64,000 bases of DNA from Vesta saturnalis (lineage: Eukaryota; Arthropoda; Insecta; Coleoptera; Lampyridae), in contig JARFJB010000821.1 in the NCBI GenBank assembly GCA_036346205.1, forward strand, positions 2,224,222 to 2,288,221, given 5' to 3'. This document shows positions 46,344 through 56,882 of the stretch, piece after piece (position 1 is the stretch's first letter; each line of letters starts with the position of its first letter). A program made the translations under genes and the position numbers. The notes beneath the pieces were generated by a model. That model did not search any database and had not been told where the DNA came from. It was given only the letters and a program-made list of their open reading frames with translations.

Positions 46344-46530
46344 GGAAACCTAATTCTGTATTATAAGTGTTTTGTAACTGTGGTTTCCTATTAGTGGAGT
46401 TTATCGGCCTATATCCACAGTTTATGCTTTTTAGCGCGACGTTTCGGAAGCGGACTCTGCTTCCGTCATCAGGCTTAGTCCTGAGAAGGACTGTTTTCGC
46501 ACTTGAGTTGAATTCATATATTATATACAA
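46344..46530 (+). mobile_element. Penelope pLTR beside copy 2
   Basis: Matches both pLTRs at 34845-35205. On the minus strand, 46472-46441 reads CTGATGA, a stem of GGAAGC / GCTTCC around AGAGTCC, then GAAAC, which is the full conserved core of a hammerhead ribozyme. A third pLTR piece in the opposite orientation lies at 47860-47920, so copy 2 is flanked by inverted pLTRs. Confidence 0.75.
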
Positions 46531-46545
46531 TTTTTCCCAAGTATT

Positions 46546-46612
46546 TGACTACTCTCAGATTCGAACTTGGTACCTTTCACTTACCAGTCTGACCCCTTTA
46601 CCGCTGAGCCAC
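46546..46612 (-). repeat. Degenerate tRNA-like sequence next to pLTR
   Basis: On the minus strand the A-box-like GTGGCTCAGCGGTAAAGG and B-box-like AGTTCGAATCTGAG lie at tRNA spacing. The anticodon and acceptor stems do not pair well, so it is not a functional tRNA by inspection. The 3' part (CTCAGATTCGAAC) also occurs at the pLTR junction near 35035-35050, so this tRNA-like piece seems to travel with, or be a preferred neighbour of, the Penelope ends. Confidence 0.5.
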
Positions 46613-46637
46613 TGAGTAATCCAATATATATTTTTTT

Positions 46638-46639
46638 AG

Positions 46640-46680
<41 letters not shown>
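46638..46680. repeat. (TA)n microsatellite
   Basis: About 43 bp of perfect TA alternation directly upstream (plus-strand sense) of the 3' end of Penelope copy 2. Confidence 0.9.
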
Positions 46681-46684
<4 letters not shown>

Positions 46685-46689
46685 CATTT

Positions 46690-47765
46690 TCGTGGTTGCG
46701 CGGAAGTTTATTGCGCATGTTGCGCCGTAACTTCTTGCGCAGGTGTATTGCGCTTAAGCTCTTCGCGCATTATTGGAATCCATATGGGTTTCATTTCTAC
46801 ACTAGCTTGGCTTATTGGATTTTCTGCTAGTGCGATGTATTGAGTTTCCGACGAGTTGTGTTCTCGTCCTTTGCCACTATGTTATCCCATTGCGTGCGGT
46901 GGTCTTCGTTCGAGACATGTTCGCCGATTCTTGTTCTTTCTGTTCCGCCCTTACGGACGTTGTTCTTGTGTTCTCACTTTGAGTGGTCTACTGCTCTCTA
47001 ATATGTATGCTCTGCCGCATTCGCATGGTAGGTTGTATATACAATTCTTGGAATTCTGATCTTCATTGTATGGTTTGGTTTTGATTAGTATTCCCTGAGC
47101 GTTCTGGTCGAGTTGAAGGCAGTGCGTATCTTGTACGTGCTGCCTATCCTTCGTATTTTGTCTGAGGTACCTTGTATATATGGTATTATCGCTGTATATT
47201 TAGGTTCTTTTTTTTCGGTTACTCTTTCCCTGTTTAGGTTAGGTGTTAGACCGGGGTAGCCATTTTCTGTCAGTGTTCTAGCGATATTTTCTTTTTCTTG
47301 GTTCAGGTCCTCTTGTTTTGAGCATATTGCTTTTGCTCTATCGTACAAGCATTTTGCCACGCCTAACTTCACGTTTTTGTGGTGATTGGAGTTGTAGTGT
47401 AGGTACCGCCCAGTGGGTAGGTTTCCTGTATACACATGTAGTGAAAGTGTTGTCATTCCTGTGTACAAGTACATCCAGGAATGGCAGTTTTTGTTCCGAC
47501 TCCAATTCCATTGTGAATTTGATGGAGGGTGCGCGGTTATTTAGATGATCTAGGAATTCATCTAGCCTATGCTTGCCGTGTTGCCAAACTACGAAGGTAT
47601 CGTCCACGTATCTAAGCCACATCCTTGGTTTTTCTGTGAATTCGGATATCGCTTGGTCTTCAAAGTCTTCCATATATATTGCTCACTATGGATGATAGTG
47701 GGGAACCCATCGCCATCCCAAACTCTTGTTGGTAGAATTTGTCTTCTACCTGGAAGTATGTAGTT
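46690..47765 (-). pseudogene. Penelope-like retroelement, copy 2 (RT palm plus GIY-YIG), 5'-truncated
   Basis: On the minus strand from 47673 the reading is PRMWLRYVDDTFVVWQHG, with the intact YVDD catalytic motif of reverse transcriptase (about 47610-47599), HLNNRAPSIKFTMELESEQ, LPFLDVLVHRND and VYRKPTH. After a shift follow LHYNSNHHKNVKLGVAKCL and CSKQEDLNQEKENIA, the linker, then near 47050-46950 NLPCECGRAYI and SRPLKVRTQEH, the GIY-YIG nuclease, and NIVAKDENTTRRK. The RT N-terminal fingers are missing: similarity stops near 47765. Penelope elements encode one RT/GIY-YIG protein that copies RNA into broken DNA ends. Two or more frameshifts make this copy inactive, but it is better preserved than copy 1. 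Confidence 0.9.
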
Positions 47766-47859
47766 CTAATGCATATTGTCAGAAGTTCCATTATTGTGTT
47801 TACCGAGAGTTGCGTGCGTTCGTCTAACGTTTCATCCTTTTCTTAAGGGACAAGCTGAA

Positions 47860-47920
47860 AAAGCACAAACTGTGGAAATAGGCCGATAAACTCCACTAGT
47901 AAGGAAACCTGTTTCACTGA
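47860..47920 (-). mobile_element. Penelope pLTR fragment, inverted relative to 46344-46530
   Basis: CACAAACTGTGGAAATAGG followed by CCGATAAACTCCACTAGTAA is the reverse complement of the left end of the pLTR at 46344 (TTATCGGCCTATATCCACAG). It marks the 5' boundary of copy 2. Confidence 0.7.
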
Positions 47921-48189
47921 TTCTAAAAATCAATATTTTTAACCTTCTCGATTACCTACTATCTAACTTACTCTTCTGCGCATTTATTTTAACCTTTCGG
48001 TTAAGGCGATACTTCACCCTGATTCCATGCCATGTTAATTGATTATGCATATACACGGGTGAAGTCATGATCAAGTGATTTGCGTGTGTACGTGTGCAGT
48101 CAGTTAATTTTTCATTTTTCAATCTATTTCAGATAGTTTGGATCACAATACTGGTAAACCCTAAGAAAAAGGGTTCAGTTTGGTAATTC

Positions 48190-49715
48190 TTCTCCAAAAT
48201 CGATGAGAAGAAATCGAAATGTAAACTATGTCAAAAGAATATCAAGTCTTCTGGAAATGCAACTAATCTGGGCATATTCGTAAAGTTCACAAAGCTACTT
48301 ATTTCGAGTATTTCTCGAAGCAAAATAATACAGCGGGAGCAGACAAATTGATGGTATGTGTTTCAAAGTTTGAATCATCATGTGCCAAGGAGTCAGCTAA
48401 GGCTGAGCTTCAATCTGGAACCGCAGTTCTTTCTATAGGTGGTACTCAAAGTTCCTCCAAAGAGTTGATAAGCCAGACTTCAGATGAACATGAACATGTT
48501 GACACGAATTCGGACTCAGTCCTTATAAAATGTAAAAAACAATAACGTTAATTTCCGAATTATCGCTGCTTATTCAGAATCTGGAATGAAGGCAGGGAAA
48601 CTTCACAATTGTTTGTTATATATGATCTGTAAAGACAATCAGCCTTTCTCAATAGTTGAGAATGAAGGATTTAAAAATCTAATGAAGACAGTTGTTTCTC
48701 AATATAAAATCCCGAGTAGGACCATTCTTAGACGATGGCTTGACAAAGAATATGAGGCTATTTCAGAAACTTATAAAACTAAGCTTTCAACTATAGAAGA
48801 CATTACTTTGACAACAGATATTTGGTCTGATACATTAAACATGAAGTTTTTTTAGGTGTGACTGCCCATTTTGGAATAGATATTAAATTATTTTCAGTTA
48901 CTCTTGGCGGGTATGAGTTCGAATGGGGTATCGATAAAGAGACAGTTGTAGTTACTCATATGATAACGAGGCCAACAAAATTAATTTAAAGATTTCTAGA
49001 ACTGCGGACTTCCATAAATCATATACTTTTCCGTCACACTAATGCACCCCCAATGCTCAGGGGATCTGAAATATCAATAAAATCATCAATCCTTTTGATA
49101 TTGCGCCCTTTGAAGGCTACTACGCGAGCAATATCTGGGGACAAATACTGTACAAGCAGCAGAATTAAACTACTAGTCCGCTGCATGGTTTCGCAGATAA
49201 CTTCAGCTGTAGTTGAACAACCTATAGCAAGAGAGGTACATAAAATCACGCTTAATGAAGTTTCTAAAAGAAGGGGCGCAATAGAAAATGTTACCTCTCT
49301 TGCCATTTCAAGCATTCTCGATACAAGGTTCAAGAAAATCCATTTCAATCATACTATTGCTTGTTTAAATGATATGGGAAAAATTAAAGATTTAATACTA
49401 ATTCAGTTGCGTCAAACTGAAAATACCTCCTCCGACTCCAATAAATGTGGTCAAATTGAAGAGACCTTTTCATTACGGAGTGATTATTATAAATTAGTTC
49501 ACAAAAAATGGAAGAGTAATAAATCGTATAGTTTCCTAAATTATACAAAATTGCCTTTAACTATTTAATAATGGTCGGCACATCTGTTTTTCCCGAAAGA
49601 GATTGTTTTCACAATCAGCGCAAGTTTTAAACCAACAACGAAATCGATTAAAGAGTAAAAGATTAAATAAAATTTTATTTTTGCAAAGCGTAGAGAGGAA
49701 ATCTTGGGATTTTTG
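48190..49715 (+). pseudogene. hAT-family transposase (BED zinc finger type)
   Basis: Readable blocks from the N-terminus: KSKCKLCKKNIKSSGNATNL, a BED-type zinc finger; a Ser-rich linker (48351-48545); DNQPFSIVENEGFKNLMKT and IPSRTILRRWLDKEY; EDITLTTDIWSDTLNMKFF, containing the first catalytic Asp region; then GVTAHFGIDIKLFSVTLG. A deletion near 48985 removes the middle third. The C-terminal part reads LRPLKATTRAISGDKYCTSS, SQITSAVVEQPIAREVHKIT, SLAISSILDTRFKKIHFN, and, after shifts, NQQRNRLKSKRLNKILFLQS, the end of the hAT dimerisation domain. This gives about 430 readable residues against 600 or more for a full protein. Frame breaks near 48300, 48545, 48850 and 49570 inactivate it. Confidence 0.85.
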
Positions 49716-49730
49716 AAAAACTGAATTTTT

Positions 49731-49769
49731 ACCTTCCAACCTACTTATACATCTGTAGGTATAGAAGGT
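49731..49769. repeat. Imperfect hairpin at hAT 3' flank
   Basis: ACCTTCCAACCTAC (49731-49744) pairs imperfectly with GTAGGTATAGAAGGT (49755-49769). The same 14 bases occur in perfect inverted form at 52884-52897, 3.15 kb away, on the far side of the DD41D element. Confidence 0.55.
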
Positions 49770-50225
49770 TATGCAAGCGAATTTTTTTCACTATCACGAA
49801 ATCAACTTATTATCTCATTTTACAACTTTTGGCCAAGTTTCGCTAAGATCGGCCATCATGCTTGGATGTCTGTGTGTGTGTGGATGTATGGTAGTATCCA
49901 CGTTAACTCCAGAACGAAAATACCTACGTACTTAAAATTTTGTATTTAAGCTTGTTTTCATTTGGCTTAGAGCTGATTAGATTTGGGAGAAATCCAGCGG
50001 GAGAGAGGGGGGTCTATTAGGGGCAGTTTTTGGTTTTTATCAAATGTTTCTAAAACAGCTACATATTTCAAAGATATATAAATACCTAGATATAGACCTT
50101 AAACATATCGATTAATTATGTTCACAAGTCAAAAAAATTAATTAAATATGAATGAAAATGGTTATACTGCATTATTGATATCTTATAGAAGCGGGCGGGT
50201 TTGGAATTTTTTTAAGTTACATGTA

Positions 50226-52559
50226 TACAGGGTGTTACAAAAAGGTTGGGCTGGCTATCCGTTTTAGGATTTTATGGACAATTTTGAACAAAAAATCAAG
50301 AATAACTTTTTTCGATTTCGGCTTCTTTTAGCCGCTGCCGCCATTTTGTATTTTTTTTAAATAAAATTATATCTGTGTTGTTTTTTAAGATATTTTCATA
50401 AAAATTGGTACACGGATGTATCTTGCAAAGAGACAACATAGGAAAAATATTCATTTACGTAATTTAAATGGCGGCCATGTCAATTTTTAACGTGGAATTA
50501 CGAAAAAACCGTAACCCAAATGAAAATTTTACAAGAGACTTCGTCGAAATTAATTTATCTACCTAATAACACCTTGTTTGTTGAAATCGGTTAAGAAATA
50601 AGGAAGATTGTAGTTTTCACGTTACGCGTTACTAGTTAATCGCGGTGCGCGAGTAATTCAAACAACAAGTAGGCGGCAGGCTTTGTCCGCACAAGTAAGG
50701 ACGTGGTCGCCAAATAAATAAATACAATAGCATAAATAATAATAAATAGCATAAATAAATAAATACAACTGTCACCAACAATCAATTTATTTACAAAGGA
50801 AAATAAAATTACCTTTTCAGGCTAAATTTATGTTTTACTAATTAAAAAAACAACTATAAAAACTTTCGCAACAAAGTTCGCGGTCGCGGGGACTCAGCTA
50901 GGTCGCTATTAGCGTTGACTATTAGTGATTTATTTGAAATTTATCTAAGTAAGGTTAATTTTGAATTTAGTATAAACACATTCAATAATGTCACTTTATT
51001 AAAATTCTGGTATACTGTTATCTAACCTGCTGCATTTTTAATACAATGTCGCAACAATGAAAACATCTGATAATAATTAACGAACACACAGCTGTTAAAT
51101 GTAAACGAAACAAACGCATTACTACCAGTGACAGCTCCCGTGTTGCCACGTTTTTAAAGGCTATTTAGTAATTTATTGTTTCGATACTTATTTAGTGTTG
51201 TATACTTACTGTACTACTGGCATTATTTTACATAATGGAACATAGATACTCATTCCAAGAAATGGCAGATATGCATTTAGTTTACGGCATGGCAAATTGT
51301 AAGGAAATCTGTGCTCGCGATCCTTTATTTCTTTCAAGAGTACTGTTCACTGATGAAGATGGATTCAACAGACATGGCATACTCAACTACCACAACAATC
51401 ACGTTTGGACGGATGAAAACCCTCAATCAATACTTAAATTAAGGCACCAGCAAAACTTTTCATTAAACGTGTGGGCAGGTATCCATGGTGATGAGTTTAT
51501 TGGTCCAGTATTTCTGCCTCCTCGGTTAAACGGGAATAGTTATCTGCACTTTCTGCAAAACGAGTTGTTTGACTATTTAGAAGACTTGCCGGTTGCTGCA
51601 AGACAAAGCATGTGGTTCATGCATTATGGGGTACCGCCTTATTTCAGTGGAGAGGTACGAAACTATCTGACTGCCCAGTTTGGAAATCAATGGATAGGCC
51701 GTGGAGGGCCAGTAGCTTGGCCAGCCAGGTCACCAGACCTAAATCCCATTGACTTTTATCTTTGGGGACATTCAAAATCCCTGGTCTACGCGACTCCGGT
51801 TACCAATGTTGGAGAGCTGAGACAGCAGATTCAGCATGGAATGAGACGAATCAGGGATACGCCAGGACTGTTACGAGTTAGGGAATCCATGTTACGTCGA
51901 CTGCGGCAATGTGTTTTTAGCAACGGTGGTCACTTTGAACACTTAATATGAACAATTTGTTGACCAAAATATTTATTGAATTTGCTTTATGAGAATTGTT
52001 GTATTTATTTATTTATTTATGCTATTTATTATTATTTATGCTATTGTATTTATTTATTAGGCGACCACGTCCTTTCTTGTGCGGACAAAGCCTGCCGCCT
52101 AATTGTTTGAATTACTCGCGCACCGCGATTAACTAGCAACAGGTAACGTGAAAACTACAATCTTCCTTATTTCTTAACCGATTTCAACAAACAAGGTGTC
52201 ATTTGGAAGATAAATTAATTTCAAAATTATTTAGTCACTTCTAAAATTTTCATTTGGGTTACGGTTTTTTCGTAATTCCACGTTAAAAAATTGACATGGC
52301 CGCCATTTTGAAAAAAATTAAATTACGTAAATGAATATTTTTCCTATGTTGTGTCTTTGTAAGATACATCCGTGTACCAATTTTTATGAAAATATCTTAA
52401 AAAACAACACAGATATAATTTTATTTTAAAAAAATACAAAATGACGGCAGCGGCTAAATGAAGCCTAAATCGAAAAAAAGTTATTCTTGTTTTTTTGTTC
52501 AAAATTGTCCATAAAATCCTAAAACGGATAGCCAGCCCAACCTTTTTGTAACAACCTGT
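50226..52559 (+). mobile_element. DD41D mariner-type element with about 550-bp terminal inverted repeats
   Basis: The left end TACAGGGTGTTACAAAAAGG and right end CCTTTTTGTAACAACCTGTA are inverted and flanked by TA. The arms remain alignable for about 545 bp (50226-50772 and 51990-52559), with paired features such as GGCTGGCTATCCGTTTTAGG, the CACGCACC-like GCGCGAGTAATTCAAACAA, and a tetranucleotide AATA-rich inner edge. Arms differ at several percent of positions and by small indels (for example one has 12 extra bp near 52230). The central gene is on the plus strand at 51235-51951. Confidence 0.85.
51235..51951 (+). CDS. DD41D mariner-type transposase, open ORF with internal deletion and lost Asp
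   Basis: The only long uninterrupted transposase ORF in the window: 238 codons from ATG to TGA. It starts with the normal N-terminus (HRYSFQEMADMHLVYG), but at residue 20-27 jumps to ARDPLFLSRVLFTDEDGF, so about 100 residues carrying most of the two HTH domains are missing without breaking the frame. The first catalytic Asp (D40 in LFTDED) is present, the second is Tyr131 (MWFMHYGVPPYFS where relatives have HDGAPAHFS), and the third is D173 (LNPIDFYLW). The spacing from position 131 to 173 is 41 residues, as in the copy at 40313-41384. It should be unable to cut DNA and probably unable to bind element ends. Flanking long inverted repeats belong to the same element. Confidence 0.8.
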   Translation: MEHRYSFQEMADMHLVYGMANCKEICARDPLFLSRVLFTDEDGFNRHGILNYHNNHVWTDENPQSILKLRHQQNFSLNVWAGIHGDEFIGPVFLPPRLNGNSYLHFLQNELFDYLEDLPVAARQSMWFMHYGVPPYFSGEVRNYLTAQFGNQWIGRGGPVAWPARSPDLNPIDFYLWGHSKSLVYATPVTNVGELRQQIQHGMRRIRDTPGLLRVRESMLRRLRQCVFSNGGHFEHLI

Positions 52560-52594
52560 ATAATAATATCTATCTGACATGAAGTTTTAAACGT

Positions 52595-52860
52595 CATTCT
52601 GACAGAGTATTTTTTTGTTTTTACAATGTTGCCTGTTTTCGTTATGAACGTACAAAAAAGAGGTTGCATAGTTACCCTAAAAAAATTATATATTAATTAT
52701 TTGTTGGCATCTAGATGTATATTAATTAACCTCTGTCAGACTCAAACGTCTGTTTGACATAGATTATTATTTCTGTTTTTACAATGTTGCATATTTTCGT
52801 AATTAATTTATTATAAAAGAGGTTGCATAATTATCCTAAAAATATGTTATTAAAATTATC
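52595..52860. repeat. Two-unit tandem repeat of about 158 bp
   Basis: Both units share TTTTTACAATGTTGC, TTTTCGT and AAAGAGGTTGCATA, then a CCTAAAAA phrase, at 52615-52685 and 52773-52845. Diverged, non-coding, and located between the DD41D element and the 14-bp inverted motif at 52884. Confidence 0.6.
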
Positions 52861-53035
52861 TCATTTCTTTTCATTTCCATTATGTAGGTTGGAAGGTCGT
52901 GTGGTGTTCCACACCAGATATTTCTAACAGCAATTCTGAAAAAGTTTTTTTGTTTATATTGGTTTTTTTTATTTCATTTTATATTGGTAATAAACATTTT
53001 CTTTCATGTTCAGGCCTGTTATAACTATAATAATT

Positions 53036-53479
53036 AGGGATGAGTATCGACACTCGATATATCGAAAGTATCGATACTTTCATTCCAAATTTCGATGTTT
53101 TTGTATCAATACAACTGAGAATTAATATCGGCGATATACTCGTACATACATATAATTGTGGCGAAATTATCAGTATCGGTGTTGTGAGTATTTCTTATTT
53201 CGTGTTGCCAAAAACCTGGTTTATTCTTCTTCGATAAAAGAAAATTACATTACACAATCGATACTAACAAGTACTCGCAGACAGAGAACATTAGTTATTA
53301 GTAGCCTTGTTGAATTACAGAAAACGGCGAATCTCTACCATTATTGAGCACTATTGAATACGTATGCGGGGACATGAACGGTTAATGTTCCAACGATATA
53401 TGTATATTGAACATCAATACTGAAACACAATGAAAATGCAATACCCGAATATCGATATTTTCCTAACGATGCTCATCCT
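53036..53479. mobile_element. hAT-type MITE, about 440 bp
   Basis: The left end AGGGATGAGTATCGA and right end TAACGATGCTCATCCTT are imperfect inverted repeats. Sub-terminal ATCGATA and TATCGAAAGTATCGATA motifs are abundant on both sides, typical of non-autonomous hAT elements. An 8-bp target duplication was not clear. No ORF of significance. Confidence 0.65.
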
Positions 53480-54564
53480 TAAATAATAGTGTAAAACTCT
53501 AAAAACAATCCATGTATTGCAAATATACCATACTTACATCGATGTCGCCATCCGATATATTACATGGAAAAAAACATAGATTTTTTTACAATGTCGATCC
53601 ATGCACTACATTAAATTAGTAAAAAATCCTGTACACCATAAGAGAACGAAGCATATATGTAGATATCACCAGGGGCGTAGCTAGCGCCATATCCGCCGTA
53701 TCAATGATATGGGGCCCATCGACATCTACTATCTTTCAAGAAATGTGTTATCAAGAATTTAGTTAGTCTATAATTATTTGGCGACTTATCGAAAATGCGA
53801 GAATAATGACTGTGTTGGTGTAACCTAGGTTACGCTCGCGATAAGAGGATAAAAGCGAGCGGCGATAACAAAGCACCGCGCAGGTAAAGCGGTCATGTGT
53901 TATGAATAGTGTGGTCGTGACCTTATACTAGAATGTTCCGGCGGCGCCTATAATAAAGACCGTAACGTAATCGAAATATTCGAGAATGCCTGCCCGGCGC
54001 TTATAAATATGAGATGTGATAGCGAGACAGGGGAGTTGTTCAAGTCAGTGAGTCGAATTGAGTTCAGAAAGACGGTACCAGAGCCAAGAGTAATTTGTGA
54101 TCTAGCGACTGTGATATTTAGTGATAGTGTGTGATAATTATAGTTGTAAATAAACAAATTAATTAAATAGTTAAGTTTGCGTGATTGTATAGTGTAAATT
54201 AAATATTAGTGTGTTAAAATAAATAAAAATCAACTAACACTTTAAAAACTAATTTTGCTAATGTTTAATTCATACATAATTAATACATAATTAACCACCA
54301 CGCATAAAATAATGAATCCGTTACATATATTCAAATTCGCATCGCAGCCGCAGTCGCATGTAATATAGTTGTATATTGTGTGTTATTGATTATTAAAAAA
54401 AATGAGTGAGAAAAGAAAAACATATCTGAGTGGTTCGCAGAAAAGAAGACTAAAAGAAAAAAGAGACGAAATTGTAGCAAAAATTCAAAAAATTGAAATA
54501 TATTTTAGAAAAGACGAAAGCTGTACCTCAGATCCAAGCACAAGCACAGCCAACCTAAGCTCGC

Positions 54565-56017
54565 ATGCCACCATATGGGAACATGCGAATGGCTTCCTTA
54601 CAAAGAGGAAGGAGATAGAAGAGTTCGTCAACCGACAAAACCTGGATATGGTGTTGGTCACGGAAACTCATCTAAGGCCTTGCGATAAGCCCAAGATAAG
54701 GAACTACCGGGACAGGAGGGGCCATAGCGATATACATAAAGAACTCGATAGAACTCTACGAGCTGCCGACTCTGGATACGCAAATTCTGGAGGTGACTGG
54801 GATAGGCGTGAACACAAGCTCCGCAGTGCGCATAAAGATAATAGCTGCATACAACCCACCAAGGACCGTGCTAGACGCCCAAGAATTGGACGCACTATTC
54901 GATGACAACATCACTACAATAATAGCGGGAGATTTTAACGCTAAACACCAGACCTGGAACAGCAGGACTCCCAACCGAAACGGATGAGACCTAGAAGCCT
55001 ACGCCGCGACAAGAAACCTGCTCGTCGAAGGACCACAAGAACCCACCTGTCACCCAGGTATAGGGAGGCATGACGTGCTAGTTATAGCCATATTCCGAAA
55101 TCTTCCCTTGCATTTCCGGATGGAAATAATAAAAGACCACCCAATAAAGCCTCCGACTTGTCGAACACGTCGCACGCGGCTTCAATTGGACGAAGCACAC
55201 CGGCGGATTGTTCCTATACATCGCAAAAGCGTTCGGCAAAGTGTGGCACCACGGACTCCTACATAAAATGCTGGAGCAAGGAATATCGCTCCAAATGAAC
55301 CAACTCATCCGCTCCTTCCTATCCAGAAGATGCTTCAGGACGAAGCTGCAGCATATCAGGTCCTTCCTCGAAAGATTACCGCTGGAGTACCCCAAGTCTC
55401 ACCTCTCTCCCCTACATTATGCAATATACGCGGACGACACCGTGGTCCTAGCCCAATCCAACAACCTCGAACAAGTCGACAGACTTCTGTAGAGGGCGTC
55501 GGATGACCTCGAAGAATGGTATAAAAATGAAAAATGAAAAACTCCATAAAATACGTAGGTCTGGTAATGGATAGAACGCTCCGATGGAAAATCCACGTAT
55601 ACGACCGAATATGCAAGGGACACGGGGTGATAAAGAAACTCTACCCGTTAATAGGTAGAAACAGCGTGCTCTCAACCGACAACAAGCTGCTGATCTCCAA
55701 ACGGTAGTCCGGCCGATGATGCTATACGCCGCAGAAGTCTGCTCTTACGCCGCTCCGACAATAATAACACAACTACAGGTGGTAGAAAATTAATACCTAA
55801 GATTTGCAGTAAATGCGCCGTGGTTCGTAAGAAACTACCAAATTCACGAAGACCTCAGGATACCCAGCTTAATGGAGTTCGCAAAAAACGCCGCAATCAA
55901 CCTAGAAGAGGTACTAGCGGCACATCCCAACCCAGCCATAAAAGGATTATGGGACTACGACATCCAAGATGGAATGAAGCGCAAGAGGCGGAAAATCATC
56001 TTAAGAAACCAACAATA
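54565..56017 (+). pseudogene. Jockey-clade non-LTR retrotransposon (LINE), truncated
   Basis: Endonuclease region: IWEHANGFLTKRKEIEEFVN, NLDMVLVTETHLRP and, after shifts, ILEVTGIGVNT, KIIAAYNPPR and IIAGDFNAKHQTWNSRTPNR, the APE-type catalytic blocks (near 54590-54985). A deletion near 55150 removes the endonuclease end and the first half of the RT. RT resumes with IAKAFGKVWHHGLLHKMLEQ and the YADD catalytic box in HYAIYADDTVVLAQS (about 55420). The C-terminal region follows: KKLYPLIGRNSVLSTDNKLL, YAAEVCSYAAPTI, WFVRNYQIHEDLRIPSLMEF and KRRKIILRNQQ to a stop at 56017. It is inserted in the hAT gene just after the KIEIYFRKDE segment. Multiple frameshifts. Confidence 0.85.
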
Positions 56018-56240
56018 AACAAAGGTATTAGTATATTTAATGCATTTGTAATTATTACAGGTACAGCGAATATACATTACCGTCACGAAATAACCAAAGC
56101 TACGAAGGCATAGAGGGTTAGAACCCGAAATAGCCGCAAATAAATAACGATGACCGATGACCGACAGCCACCCTAGTGAAAGATACTGAAATAAGTAAAA
56201 GATTAATTATAAATTGACTGTACTATTGAAATAAGGTTTA
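56018..56240. other. Short 3' region of LINE and hAT junction
   Basis: Contains the probable LINE 3' UTR (no clear poly-A tail) up to the resumption of hAT coding sequence near 56240-56290. Short GATGACCGATGACCGAC tandem near 56150. Confidence 0.4.
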
Positions 56241-56721
56241 TTTTTGATATATAGCTACACCTGGTGAAACACAATCCACGGACATCGAACAACCCAAAGG
56301 TTTGGAAGAATTAAAAATAAAGTCATCGGACAAAGTAAACTTTAACGAAAATCTTACAGAAAGTGAAAGAAAAATAATTTTCCAGTTAGGACCATATCAG
56401 ACGTGTGGACCATTTCCTAAAGAACCAGAAACACACAGAAGTTTTCATATATCACGTTACTGGTATTTCAACAAAGCAGGCATCAAAATAGTTACACAGT
56501 GGTTGTGTTATTCATTCATATTAAATAAAGTGTACTGCCATTTTTACTGATTGTCAGCAAATCATATATTATAATGCATGGATTAATGGAATTCCTGTTA
56601 GAAGTAATTTCACACAACAAATTAGTGAGCACGAAAACTCCCCGCAGTACATAAATTTTGCTGCATCTTATAACAACTGGATAAAAAAAACACTATTGAT
56701 GTCCAGTTAAGCAGTGAAATT

Positions 56722-56882
56722 AAAATTAAAAATTATTATTAATTTTATTAAATACATAAATAAAAAGTTTACCTCGAGTAGGATTCGAACCTACGACCTG
56801 TACTTTGCTAGAGTACCGCTCTAACCAACTGAGCTATCGAGATACAAGTCCCAATCGATGCAAATTTTGTCTTTATGCATGT
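56722..56882 (-). repeat. tRNA-derived SINE-like repeat, complete copy
   Basis: A 160-bp unit with three full or partial copies in this window (56722-56882, 57676-57732, 59606-59760). Its parts are: the tRNA-like core (56770-56843), a flank GACAAAATTTGCATCGATTG upstream of the tRNA on the minus strand, and an AT-rich 3' tail reading AAACTTTTTATTTATGTATT and onward. It interrupts the ZMYM1-like hAT coding region between an SSEIK and an IIFWRNV segment. Confidence 0.75.
56770..56843 (-). tRNA. tRNA-like sequence with complete cloverleaf, anticodon AGC (inside SINE-like repeat)
   Basis: All stems pair on the minus strand: acceptor ATCTCGA / TCGAGGT, D arm GCTC / GAGC, anticodon arm GTACT / AGTAC with loop CTAGCAA, five-base variable loop AGGTC, T arm GTAGG / CCTAC with loop TTCGAAT, discriminator A; total 74 nt. 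By position the anticodon is AGC (alanine), but the body resembles tRNA-Tyr (GATAGCTCAGTTGGT, GGTCGTAGGTTCGAATCC-like) and lacks the G3:U70 pair that identifies alanine tRNA. The core sits in a repeat present at least twice more nearby, so it is most likely a SINE head. A true tRNA gene cannot be excluded. No CCA is encoded, as expected in eukaryotes. Confidence 0.6.

Noticed and set aside
46546..46612. Functional tRNA gene
   Set aside because: A- and B-box-like motifs are present but anticodon and acceptor stems do not pair; kept as a tRNA-like repeat only.
54704..54974. Minus-strand ORFs around 54.7-55.0 kb
   Set aside because: Shadows of the Jockey endonuclease region.
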